A stretch of 7,381 bases of DNA from Thalassospiraceae bacterium (GTDB lineage: Bacteria; Pseudomonadota; Alphaproteobacteria; Rhodospirillales; Magnetovibrionaceae), in the NCBI GenBank assembly GCA_030638205.1, contig DAOWFB010000001.1, forward strand, positions 1 through 7,381. The letters are read 5' to 3'. Positions 1 to 6,332 of this stretch are shown here, piece after piece. A program made the position numbers and the translations under genes. Position 1 is the first letter of the stretch. Each line of letters starts with the position of its first letter. Below the pieces are notes generated by a model. It did not search any database, was not told where the DNA came from, and was given only the letters and a program-made list of their open reading frames with translations.

Positions 1-1371
1 AAACATTGCAAAGACCGCAAAGGTCATATCAAACAGCATTTTCTTTTCGGTAAACAAATACCACGAACCACCTGCTGCACCGCCTGCCAATAAAAGAAAC
101 ACAGCCAACGTCCATTTAGCACCGACGCTTGGCACCAACCAAATAATCAGCAATCCACCAACGGCAATAAGCAATATTTCCGCACCGTTTATCCACGGTG
201 GGCGGGAAAGAAAGTTTCCGGTAAAGGCGGCTTCGATTGCTTGGGCGTGAACCTCAACCCCCGGAATAACCGGGTCAATTGGGGTGGCGCGAATATCAAG
301 CATCCCCACCGCAGACGTTCCAACTATGGCCATCTTGCCGCGAATTCTTTTGGGATCGACCTTATTATTAAGCACATCCACGGCCGAAATATATTTGCTT
401 TTATCGCTTTTGGAAAAATACGGCCATATCCTGCCCTTGCTATCGGTTGGCAGCTTTAACGTTCCTGTGGGGAACAAGCTATCGGTCATGGCGGCGGCCT
501 CAACGTCACCCATTTGGGTTAAAAGCTGCTTATAAAGGCCGCGTAATGCTTTTGTTTTGCTTTTGGGTGCAATGCCAACTGCCTCAATCCCAACCGGGCC
601 AACCTCGGCTATTATGGTTTTGCGTTGAAACATCAAACGCATCATTTCAACCGAAAGTGCGGGGTATATTTCACCGCCAAACTGAAACAGAGTTGGAATC
701 CTGCGAACAATACCATCCGGTTCCTGCACCAATGAAAAAAGACCGTGGCCTTTGCCTGCTTTTTCCAAAACCTCGACATTTCGAACCATGGATTTAAACG
801 AAGGTAAAAACGCGTGCGGTTTGGGTGCGCCGGGAACGGTTCCCTTCCACGCAACCGATTTGCTTATGGGTGGCTCGGACCCCTCCGGGCGCACGTCCCA
901 GTAACCAGCTTGGCCCAACACGACGTTTCCCTGTTTTATTACACCGGCAAACAAATCATCGTTGCTGGGTAATTTTAAAATTGCTTCTCGGGTTTTATCA
1001 TCGAGCTTGAATAGCGATTCAACCACGCCCTCAGGGTTCATTCTGTCGGGTTCGGCAAACACCATATCGAACGCAACCACGGCGGCGCCTTGGTTCATTA
1101 GATTGACAACCATTTTAGCGATGGTCAGGCGCGACCACGGCCATTGGCCAATCTCAGATAAACTACGTTCATCCAAATCAATAATCGCAACCGGCTGCAA
1201 ACCGGTGGGCGGAATTTCGCGGGGCTGGATGCGCTGATACATATCAAACGCTTTGACCCGCAGGAACTGCACCGGGTATGGGTCTGCCACGAACGCAGAA
1301 AGAAATAGCCCCAGCATGAAAACGCCGACTATGCGGTCAAAACTGAATATGCGTTTTAGCTTGCCGAGCAT
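1..1371 (-). CDS. CHASE2-domain transmembrane sensor, probable adenylate/guanylate cyclase (3' end outside window)
   Basis: The reading frame is open for 457 codons from ATG at 1371 to the window edge. A TM helix (about residues 13-30) is followed by a long extracytoplasmic region and then three hydrophobic segments (about 397-413, 418-436, 446-457+). The CHASE2 hallmarks I recognise are IIDLDERSLSEIGQWPWSR (63-81), GLFSLVQEPDGIVRRIP (210-226), GKMAIVGTSAVGMLDIRAT (345-363) and PGVEVHAQAIEA (370-381). This is the standard order of CHASE2 receptors: TM, periplasmic CHASE2, three TMs, cytoplasmic output. In proteobacteria the output is most often a class III cyclase, less often a histidine kinase or GGDEF domain; it is not in the window, so the activity is inferred. 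The start is firm: an in-frame TAG lies about 40 nt upstream with no other ATG, GTG or TTG between. The ribosome site is poor: the only AAGG is about 17 nt upstream, inside a palindrome. The gene diverges from the exporter operon. Confidence 0.9.
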   Translation of the reverse strand, partial: MLGKLKRIFSFDRIVGVFMLGLFLSAFVADPYPVQFLRVKAFDMYQRIQPREIPPTGLQPVAIIDLDERSLSEIGQWPWSRLTIAKMVVNLMNQGAAVVAFDMVFAEPDRMNPEGVVESLFKLDDKTREAILKLPSNDDLFAGVIKQGNVVLGQAGYWDVRPEGSEPPISKSVAWKGTVPGAPKPHAFLPSFKSMVRNVEVLEKAGKGHGLFSLVQEPDGIVRRIPTLFQFGGEIYPALSVEMMRLMFQRKTIIAEVGPVGIEAVGIAPKSKTKALRGLYKQLLTQMGDVEAAAMTDSLFPTGTLKLPTDSKGRIWPYFSKSDKSKYISAVDVLNNKVDPKRIRGKMAIVGTSAVGMLDIRATPIDPVIPGVEVHAQAIEAAFTGNFLSRPPWINGAEILLIAVGGLLIIWLVPSVGAKWTLAVFLLLAGGAAGGSWYLFTEKKMLFDMTFAVFAMF

Positions 1372-1378
1372 ATTTTTG

Positions 1379-1397
1379 ATTTTAAGGGCCTTAAAAT
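1379..1397. promoter_or_regulatory. Perfect 19-bp palindrome just upstream of the CHASE2 start codon
   Basis: The sequence is ATTTTAAGG-G-CCTTAAAAT, two perfect 9-bp arms around one base, ending 7 nt before the ATG of the leftward CHASE2 gene. As DNA it could be an operator for a dimeric regulator. As RNA on the minus strand it folds into an 8-bp stem with a 3-nt loop, and the only Shine-Dalgarno-like AAGG lies in the stem. The symmetry is seen directly; either role is inference. Confidence 0.45.
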
Positions 1398-1785
1398 ATG
1401 GCCCACCCCCCTAAGGTTTTGCTGCCCATCTTTGGCTGATGGCGCCTGACCTAGAATGCCGGGGTGCTGGCCCACAAGCAAGGCTCCACTTCTAAAATCT
1501 GGTGAACAATCCACAAAAAAGGTAATAAAAAGAGCTAGATATGGATTAATTCGGGCATTTTTGGCCATTTCTGCCTGTGGCCCCATTGGGGGGAAAGCTA
1601 GCGCCGAGGCTTAAGTTTTTTACCACAACCCATTGGAATCAAATGATGAAATAAGCCTCATTCGACTTTTTTTCTTCATTTAATATTAACGCCGGGATAA
1701 GATGATTTTAGGTTAAATACCGACAGGGAATCGGTGAGGTTAAATCTGGCAAAAGTTCAGAAAAATTCCAGTGCTTTAATGACTT
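1398..1785. other. Divergent intergenic region, no gene seen
   Basis: About 390 bp separate the CHASE2 leader from the exporter ribosome site. I find no convincing ORF or RNA gene. A weak sigma70-like candidate for the exporter is TCGACT (1662-1667), a 16-bp spacer and TATTAA (1684-1689), each matching consensus at only 4 of 6 positions. An imperfect inverted repeat, AAATGATGAA (1641-1650) with TTCTTCATTT (1672-1681), brackets a T-rich tract and has one mismatch. A CCATC/GATGG pair lies at 1426-1442. A weak 5-bp stem with a G-U pair (AAGCT/GGCTT) occurs near 1597-1614, followed by a T-run. The right half (1500-1700) is clearly A+T-rich, as expected of promoters. Confidence 0.5.
1711..1745. 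repeat. Direct repeat GGTTAAAT x2 flanking a small inverted repeat upstream of the ABC gene
   Basis: GGTTAAAT occurs at 1711-1718 and 1738-1745. Between the copies lies ACCGA-CAGGGAA-TCGGT (1719-1735), a perfect 5-bp inverted repeat with a 7-nt loop. The cluster is 58-92 nt before the TTG start of the exporter, a plausible place for a regulator site or leader RNA structure. The repeats are seen directly; function is unknown. Confidence 0.35.
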
Positions 1786-1793
1786 AAGAGGGA
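1786..1793 (+). promoter_or_regulatory. Ribosome binding site that decides the TTG start of the ABC gene
   Basis: AAGAGGGA contains a good anti-16S match (GAGGG, 1788-1792) with 10 nt to the TTG at 1803. An in-frame TAA at 1785-1787 overlaps the site, so translation cannot begin further upstream in this frame. The first in-frame ATG (1851) has no comparable site in front of it. Confidence 0.65.
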
Positions 1794-1802
1794 AATGCAA
1801 GT

Positions 1803-3986
1803 TTGGAAGATCCGTCTCCCAGGAGCTGGCTGAAGCCTTTTCTCAGCCCCATGAAGGCAATATTTCGCGAAATAGTGGCAATGTCATTTTTCGTCAATTT
1901 GCTGGCCTTGGCGGTTCCGGTTTTTGTTCTGCAAGTATATGACCGCGTTGTTTACAATGCCGGAATATCCACCCTGCAAGGATTGCTGGTGGGGATGATG
2001 CTTGTTTTGATATTTGATTATATTCTTCGGCAATCGCGCGCACGTATTTTACAGACCGTAGCCTTGCAGGTTGATGTTTTGCTGGGACGCAGACTTTTTC
2101 GCAAACTTATGCGCCTGCCCTTACAAACACTTGAAAGTCAGCCTTCTGACTATTGGTCTTCTCTTTTTCGCGATGTAGATACCGTGCGTAACACCCTTTC
2201 CGGTGCGTCGGCGCTGTTGATTGCCGATCTTCCGTTTGCCATTTTGTTTCTTGTTCTGATTTTTGTTATTGCCAAACCGGTTGCATGGGTTTTGCTTTTG
2301 GTTTTGCCTGTTTTCATGTTTGTGGCGTGGCGTTCAGCCGGTGCCATGGCCGAGGCCAGTGGGCGTGAACGAAAATCCAGCCAAAGCCGCGATGCGTTAA
2401 TTGGTGAAATGATTGCCGGGCGCACCACCATAAAGGCGCTTGCCCTTGATCGTACAATGGAGCCGGTGTGGGAAGAAAAACACGCAGACAACATTGAAAC
2501 ATCGGTTATACGCGGTTCACGAACAGACAGCTTTTCCAACCTTGGCGCATCGCTTTCAATGATAACATCCATATTAATTACCACCGTTGGTGCGTTGGCA
2601 ATTATTGACCAAAGGTTGACCATTGGTGCGCTTATCGCCACCAACATGCTTTCAGGCCGCATCCTTGGGCCGCTTAATCAACTGGTTGGAACATGGCGTA
2701 CATATTCTGGATTTATTCAATCGGTGGAACGCCTTGGAAATATTTTTGAATCAGAATCAGAGCGCGAAGTAAGCGAAGTTCAAATGGACAAGCCGACTGG
2801 AAAAATTTCCATAGAGGGGCTTAATTTTGGATATTCGGCAGATGCCGCACCGGTAATTTCAGGCGTTAGCCTAGAAATAGAAAAAGGTGGCGTGCATGCG
2901 CTGGTCGGGCGCAATGGGTGTGGAAAAACAACTCTGCTGAAACTTATTCAGGGTCTTTACCGCCCACAAAAAGGAAGGGTTCTTTTGGACGGTGCCGACA
3001 TTGCCCAGTTTTCCCGTGGCGAACTTTCAGACTGGCTTGGCTATGTTCCGCAGGAAAATGTTTTGTTTGCAGGTACGGTTCGCGACAACATTGCATCACG
3101 CAAACCCCATGCGTCTGATGAAGAAATAATCAAGGCCGCAACCGAAGCTGGCGTTCATCATTTTATTATTGACCTGCCCGATGGTTATGCCACCGAAATT
3201 GGCGAAGCCGGTTCAAGGCTTTCTGGTGGCCAACGTCAGCGCATAGCTATTGCCCGTGCGCTTATTGGCGACCCACCGATTGTATTGCTTGATGAGCCGT
3301 CTTCCAGCCTTGACCGTCATGCCGAGTTTGAGCTGAAAAAAACACTAAAAGACATATCCGAAACCAGAACCGTTATTATGGTAACGCACAGCCCAACATT
3401 GCTTTCGGTTTGTGATTTTCTTTACGCGCTTGATAGGGGCAAACTGGCGCTGGCTGGTCCTGCCAAGGAAATCCTGCCGCGGCTGTTTGGTGGTAAGGCC
3501 CCCGAAGCCTTGCCGGAATCTGTAACGGAACCAAAGATACCTCCACAACCAACCGCCGCTGACAAAAATGATAAATTTAAAGCAAAGGCAAAACCTGCGC
3601 GCAAGACTGTGGCCAAAGCGGCCAAAGCAGAAAAAAAAGGAGTTAGCACAGTTGAAAAAAGCGCTCTTGCCCAAGAAATTGCCGAAAAGGCAGCCATGCT
3701 TGCCAAAAACAAATCTGCTAGGGCACCTAAAAAACTGACAACCATAAAACCACAACCGGCAACACCACCTGCATCCAAGCCGCAGCCACGAATTGAAATA
3801 GGTGCAAAGCGCAGGCCCAATACGGCACAAATATTAAAAGCTTGGAACGAAGGAAAGCCGCTTCCCATAAAACGAAAAAACGGCTCCGGCGGACACGCCC
3901 GCGCCGGTTCCATAAGTAGATCCACACCACGCCTAAGAGGCGGAGCCAAGGGCGGCATGCGCCCCGGCACGCCTGTTGGAGAATAA
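1803..3986 (+). CDS. Type I secretion system ABC transporter (permease-ATPase fusion) with a long basic C-terminal tail
   Basis: This 727-residue inner-membrane exporter would move an unfolded protein from the cytoplasm into an HlyD/TolC channel using ATP. The membrane domain (about residues 20-300) has some six helices and opens with FVNLLALAVPVFVLQVYDRV (30-49), typical of LapB/PrtD-type exporters. There is no N-terminal C39 peptidase or peptidase-like domain. The ATPase (about 333-562) is complete: Walker A GRNGCGKTT (369-377), Q-loop YVPQEN (414-419), signature LSGGQRQR (473-480), Walker B IVLLDEP (493-499, Glu498) and H-loop His529. The core ends near residue 565, as in short PrtD-like transporters. 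It is followed by about 160 Lys/Ala/Pro-rich residues ending in a Gly/Arg stretch, which I do not recognise from the family. The start is TTG, chosen for its ribosome site; Met17 (1851) is the alternative. The adaptor gene follows after 5 bp, so the two are almost certainly one operon. Confidence 0.93.
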   Translation: MEDPSPRSWLKPFLSPMKAIFREIVAMSFFVNLLALAVPVFVLQVYDRVVYNAGISTLQGLLVGMMLVLIFDYILRQSRARILQTVALQVDVLLGRRLFRKLMRLPLQTLESQPSDYWSSLFRDVDTVRNTLSGASALLIADLPFAILFLVLIFVIAKPVAWVLLLVLPVFMFVAWRSAGAMAEASGRERKSSQSRDALIGEMIAGRTTIKALALDRTMEPVWEEKHADNIETSVIRGSRTDSFSNLGASLSMITSILITTVGALAIIDQRLTIGALIATNMLSGRILGPLNQLVGTWRTYSGFIQSVERLGNIFESESEREVSEVQMDKPTGKISIEGLNFGYSADAAPVISGVSLEIEKGGVHALVGRNGCGKTTLLKLIQGLYRPQKGRVLLDGADIAQFSRGELSDWLGYVPQENVLFAGTVRDNIASRKPHASDEEIIKAATEAGVHHFIIDLPDGYATEIGEAGSRLSGGQRQRIAIARALIGDPPIVLLDEPSSSLDRHAEFELKKTLKDISETRTVIMVTHSPTLLSVCDFLYALDRGKLALAGPAKEILPRLFGGKAPEALPESVTEPKIPPQPTAADKNDKFKAKAKPARKTVAKAAKAEKKGVSTVEKSALAQEIAEKAAMLAKNKSARAPKKLTTIKPQPATPPASKPQPRIEIGAKRRPNTAQILKAWNEGKPLPIKRKNGSGGHARAGSISRSTPRLRGGAKGGMRPGTPVGE
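3930..3942. repeat. Small perfect hairpin CGCCT-AAG-AGGCG inside the 3' end of the ABC gene
   Basis: A 5-bp stem with a 3-nt loop lies in a visibly G+C-rich patch (about 3880-3983) that encodes the Gly/Arg-rich last residues. A wider 7-bp inverted repeat, GGCTCCG (3882-3888) with CGGAGCC (3941-3947), overlaps it. It may be chance, or a remnant of a dispersed palindromic element. There is no T-run, so it is not an intrinsic terminator. Confidence 0.3.
3978..3981 (+). promoter_or_regulatory. Ribosome binding site of the HlyD gene, inside the last codons of the ABC gene
   Basis: GGAG lies 10 nt before ATG 3992 and is formed by the final Gly-Glu codons of the transporter. The adaptor's ribosome site is therefore translated as part of the upstream gene, which suggests coupled translation. 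Confidence 0.6.
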
Positions 3987-3991
3987 ATAAA

Positions 3992-5293
3992 ATGGCTGCC
4001 CAAGTAGACCGCCTTCAGGCTCTTTTACAAAGCCATCCAGCGCCCACATGGCGCGGCGTTGCATGGCCGGTAATGATATTGCTTTTGCTTGCTCTTTTAT
4101 GGGCAAACTTTGCCAAATTAGATGAAGTTGCTTCATCGCCCGGCGAGGTCATCCCCATGGGCAAGGTCAAGGTTATTCAGCATCTAGAGGGCGGCATAAT
4201 ACAAGATATATTCGTTATCGAAGGAGACATCGTTCGCGAGGGCCAGCCGCTTTTGCAATTGGATCTTGGGTCAGGTGGTGCCAACATTGAAGAGCTTCAA
4301 GTTCGCCTTGATGGTGAAATTCTTTCACGCGCCAGACTTGATGCAGAGGCACAGGGAAACAGCCCGGTATTCCCACCTGATATAGCCGCCAAATTACCGG
4401 AACAAGCCGCTGCCCAACGCCAAGCATTTGATGCCCGTAGACGCCAGATGGATTCAGGTCTGTCTATTCTAAAACGCCAAGTTACCCAGCGCGAGCTGGA
4501 GGTGCAGGAATTGCAGGCCAAACTAACCGCGGCCCGCAACAACCTTAAAAGTGCCGAAGAGCGTTTTAGAATATCGGAAGACCTGTTAAAAGACGGGCTA
4601 ACCTCGCGGGTTGACCACCTGCAACTAAGCGCCGAGGTTGAAACATTGCAGGGTGAAGTAAAAAGTATCCAGGCAGGAATCCCTCGCGCCCGGTCAGCTG
4701 TTTCAGAAGCAAACTCCAGACTAGAAGAAGACACCAACCGTTTCCGCCGTGAAGCACAGGACGAGCTTTCCACCACCGAGCAAACAATTTCTAGAATCAA
4801 AGAACTGCTCAACAGGGCTAATGAACAGGGTGTTCGTTCAGAAGTAAAAAGCCCAATTGATGGCGTAGTAACAAATATGAATTTTACTGCCGTTGGAAAC
4901 GTGGTTAAGCCAGGTGATCCTATTATGGCAATTGTTCCTACGGGCGAAAAATTGGTTATTGAAAGCCGTCTTCGCCCAACTGATCGCGGGTATGTTTCCG
5001 AAGGTCAAAAGGCACTGGTCAAAATATCCACCTATGACTTTGCCCGTTATGGTGGGCTCGATGGAACGGTGGTGCTGGTAGCACCGGATTCGAGCACCGA
5101 TGAAAACGGTATGCCCTATTTCCGTGTGGTGGTCGAAACTAACAAAACATGGTTGGGTGCAGGCGAAGGAGATCTTCCCATAATGCCCGGCATGGAGGCC
5201 ACGGTAGACATCCATACGGGGCAGAAAACAGTTATGGATTATCTGGTTAAGCCGGTTTTAAAGCTTCGTCACGAGGCATTCAGGGAAAGATAA
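3992..5293 (+). CDS. HlyD-family periplasmic adaptor (membrane fusion protein) of a type I secretion system
   Basis: This 433-residue protein would bridge the ABC exporter and an outer-membrane TolC-like channel. A short cytoplasmic N-terminus is followed by one TM helix (about 24-40, with WPVMILLLLALLWANF). The first lipoyl-like half is HLEGGIIQDIFVIEGDIVRE (64-83). A long alpha-helical hairpin or coiled coil covers about 95-280, rich in Gln, Glu, Arg and Leu. The second lipoyl half is VKSPIDGVVTNMNF (285-298) with VVKPGDPIMAIVP (304-316). A beta-barrel region follows, then the characteristic C-terminus MPGMEATVDIHTGQKT (398-413) and DYLVKPVLKLRHEAFRER (416-433). The length is normal for the type I secretion HlyD family. 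It is cotranscribed with the ABC gene. No TolC-like gene follows, so the outer-membrane partner must be elsewhere. No clear intrinsic terminator is visible after the stop. Confidence 0.94.
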   Translation: MAAQVDRLQALLQSHPAPTWRGVAWPVMILLLLALLWANFAKLDEVASSPGEVIPMGKVKVIQHLEGGIIQDIFVIEGDIVREGQPLLQLDLGSGGANIEELQVRLDGEILSRARLDAEAQGNSPVFPPDIAAKLPEQAAAQRQAFDARRRQMDSGLSILKRQVTQRELEVQELQAKLTAARNNLKSAEERFRISEDLLKDGLTSRVDHLQLSAEVETLQGEVKSIQAGIPRARSAVSEANSRLEEDTNRFRREAQDELSTTEQTISRIKELLNRANEQGVRSEVKSPIDGVVTNMNFTAVGNVVKPGDPIMAIVPTGEKLVIESRLRPTDRGYVSEGQKALVKISTYDFARYGGLDGTVVLVAPDSSTDENGMPYFRVVVETNKTWLGAGEGDLPIMPGMEATVDIHTGQKTVMDYLVKPVLKLRHEAFRER

Positions 5294-5495
5294 TTTTAGT
5301 TTTGCCTGATTAATATACTATGCTTCATAAGAGATTTGATTCGCCATATGATAAAAGCGAGCAATAAAATAATAAACAGAAAACAATAAATAGAAATCAA
5401 TTTCGGTGCCTCTAATACATGGCCTATAATACATGGCCTATAATACATGGCCTGGGGCATATCGGAAAAAATACTAGCGGCCGAGGGAAGAAATC
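5294..5495. other. Intergenic spacer between the secretion operon and the stator genes
   Basis: The 202-bp spacer starts with A+T-rich sequence (very A-rich at about 5349-5400), continues into a 14-bp tandem repeat, and ends with the motA ribosome site GAGG (5483-5486) 9 nt before its ATG. A TATACT at 5314-5319 is a 5-of-6 match to a -10 box but lacks a good -35. I see no strong stem-loop with a T-run, and no sigma54 (TGGC-N8-TTGC) or sigma28-type flagellar promoter. Confidence 0.5.
5411..5452. repeat. Three tandem 14-bp units TATAATACATGGCC, with embedded -10 boxes
   Basis: The units are 5411-5424 (TCTAATACATGGCC, one change), 5425-5438 and 5439-5452 (identical). Units 2 and 3 each begin with a perfect sigma70 -10 hexamer TATAAT. 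No good TTGACA-like hexamer sits 16-18 bp upstream of either, although an A-rich tract lies just before. The array ends 43 bp before the motA start. A 14-bp unit is not a multiple of three and the region is non-coding, so copy-number changes would affect regulation rather than protein. Confidence 0.8.
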
Positions 5496-6302
5496 ATGGG
5501 GGATATGTCCATTGCCACGCTACTTGGTATTATAGCAGCGTTCGGGCTTTTTTTCGGTGCAATTGTCCTTAGTACCGATCATTACATAATATTTTTTCAC
5601 ATCCCGTCATTTGTGATGGTTTTTGGCGGAACATTAGCGGCAACGTTTATTTCATATGAGCCGCGCTACGTTATGCTTTCGCTTAAACTTATCGGACGGG
5701 TTTTATTTACCCCTAAAATCGGTCGTAACATTCTTAAGGCAGAGGTTGGCCGCATTATTCGCTGGGCCTATGTGGTGCAAAAAGCAGGCCCACCAGCACT
5801 GGAAAAAGAAGCAGAAAATGCAGTCAAAGGTGATCGTTTTTTACGCTTTGGCGTTGAGATGGTTATAAGCGGATACAGCGGCGCAGATGTTCGTGAAATT
5901 TTGACCAACCAAATCGAAAGCACCTTTGGCCGCAATACGGTGCAAGTAACAATCCTAAAAGCAATGGCTGGAACATCGCCAGCGTTCGGAATGATTGGTA
6001 CCTTGGTAGGTCTTGTTATCATGCTAGATAAAATGGGTGAAGACCCAACAGCGCTTGGTCCGGGGCTTGCGGTTGCGTTGCTAACCACCCTTTACGGCGT
6101 TATTTTTGCCCGTCTTATATACTTACCTGCTGCAAATAAAATTATGCAGCGGGAACAAATTGTACGGTTTCGCAATTACCTTATTGCCGAAGGATTGGTT
6201 TTGTTGGCTGATCGTAAAAGCCCACGGTTCATTCAAGATAAAATGAACAGCTTCCTCGACCCATCAATTCATTTCAATATCGATACTGCACGTAGAAAAT
6301 AA
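5496..6302 (+). CDS. motA: Flagellar stator protein MotA (PomA-like)
   Basis: This 268-residue inner-membrane protein would form, with MotB, the ion-driven stator that turns the flagellar rotor. It has four TM helices (about 6-24, 33-54, 160-178, 189-212). TM3 carries TSPAFGMIGTLVGLVIML (160-177), in which Pro162 is the conserved channel proline, and TM4 begins GPGLAVALLTTLYG (188-201), a strong family signature closest to PomA/MotP. Pro211 near the end of TM4 fits the second conserved proline. The cytoplasmic loop keeps the rotor-contact acidic residue (Glu103) and a basic residue (Lys96) in the segment VQKAGPPALEKEAE. The length suits the PomA branch (about 250-270), which is shorter than E. 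coli MotA. ATG 5496 has GAGG 9 nt upstream; an in-frame ATG at 5505 is possible but lacks a well-spaced site. ExbB/TolQ is less likely because of the MotB partner. Confidence 0.92.
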   Translation: MGDMSIATLLGIIAAFGLFFGAIVLSTDHYIIFFHIPSFVMVFGGTLAATFISYEPRYVMLSLKLIGRVLFTPKIGRNILKAEVGRIIRWAYVVQKAGPPALEKEAENAVKGDRFLRFGVEMVISGYSGADVREILTNQIESTFGRNTVQVTILKAMAGTSPAFGMIGTLVGLVIMLDKMGEDPTALGPGLAVALLTTLYGVIFARLIYLPAANKIMQREQIVRFRNYLIAEGLVLLADRKSPRFIQDKMNSFLDPSIHFNIDTARRK

Positions 6303-6314
6303 TACTTACGTATT
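6301..6314 (+). repeat. Small hairpin between motA and motB
   Basis: AATAC-TTAC-GTATT forms a 5-bp stem with a 4-nt loop overlapping the motA stop codon, 4 nt before the motB ribosome site. It is A+T-rich and probably weak. It could modulate coupling between the two genes; this is inference. Confidence 0.25.
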
Positions 6315-6318
6315 TTAC

Positions 6319-6324
6319 GGGGAG
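6319..6324 (+). promoter_or_regulatory. Ribosome binding site that decides the TTG start of motB
   Basis: GGGGAG is followed by 8 nt and TTG 6333. In this frame a stop occurs at 6300-6302 and no ATG or GTG lies between. The first in-frame ATG is codon 28, inside the membrane helix and after the essential Asp22, so the TTG start is effectively required. Confidence 0.75.
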
Positions 6325-6332
6325 TCAGCAAA

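Noticed and set aside
241..1237. Several plus-strand frames of 60-116 codons in the left part
   Set aside because: They lie opposite the CHASE2 gene, whose minus-strand frame is open for 457 codons with clear domain motifs.
1356..1586. A 76-codon minus-strand frame upstream of and overlapping the CHASE2 start
   Set aside because: No family resemblance and no good ribosome site; it overlaps the CHASE2 start out of frame and covers the putative regulatory palindrome.
2150..2662. A 170-codon minus-strand frame inside the ABC membrane domain
   Set aside because: It is fully antisense to a strongly conserved membrane domain and its product has no family features.
3422..4003. A 193-codon open frame on the minus strand opposite the ABC tail and HlyD start
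   Set aside because: It is a mirror of the biased Lys/Ala/Pro codons of the ABC tail, covers two well-supported genes, and its protein is low-complexity with no recognisable family.
4297..4812. A 171-codon minus-strand frame inside the HlyD gene
   Set aside because: It is a Ser/Arg-rich shadow of the coiled-coil codons of HlyD; no independent support.
5419..5477. ATG codons inside each 14-bp repeat, as possible leader peptides before motA
   Set aside because: The three ATGs fall in three different frames and none has a Shine-Dalgarno sequence; the one in the motA frame stops at TAG 5475-5477 after 14 codons.
5400..5495. Flagellar sigma28 or sigma54 promoter for motAB
   Set aside because: GCCGAGGG at 5480-5487 resembles a sigma28 -10, but no TAAA lies 15 bp upstream; no GG-N10-GC element of sigma54 type with the flanking consensus was found.
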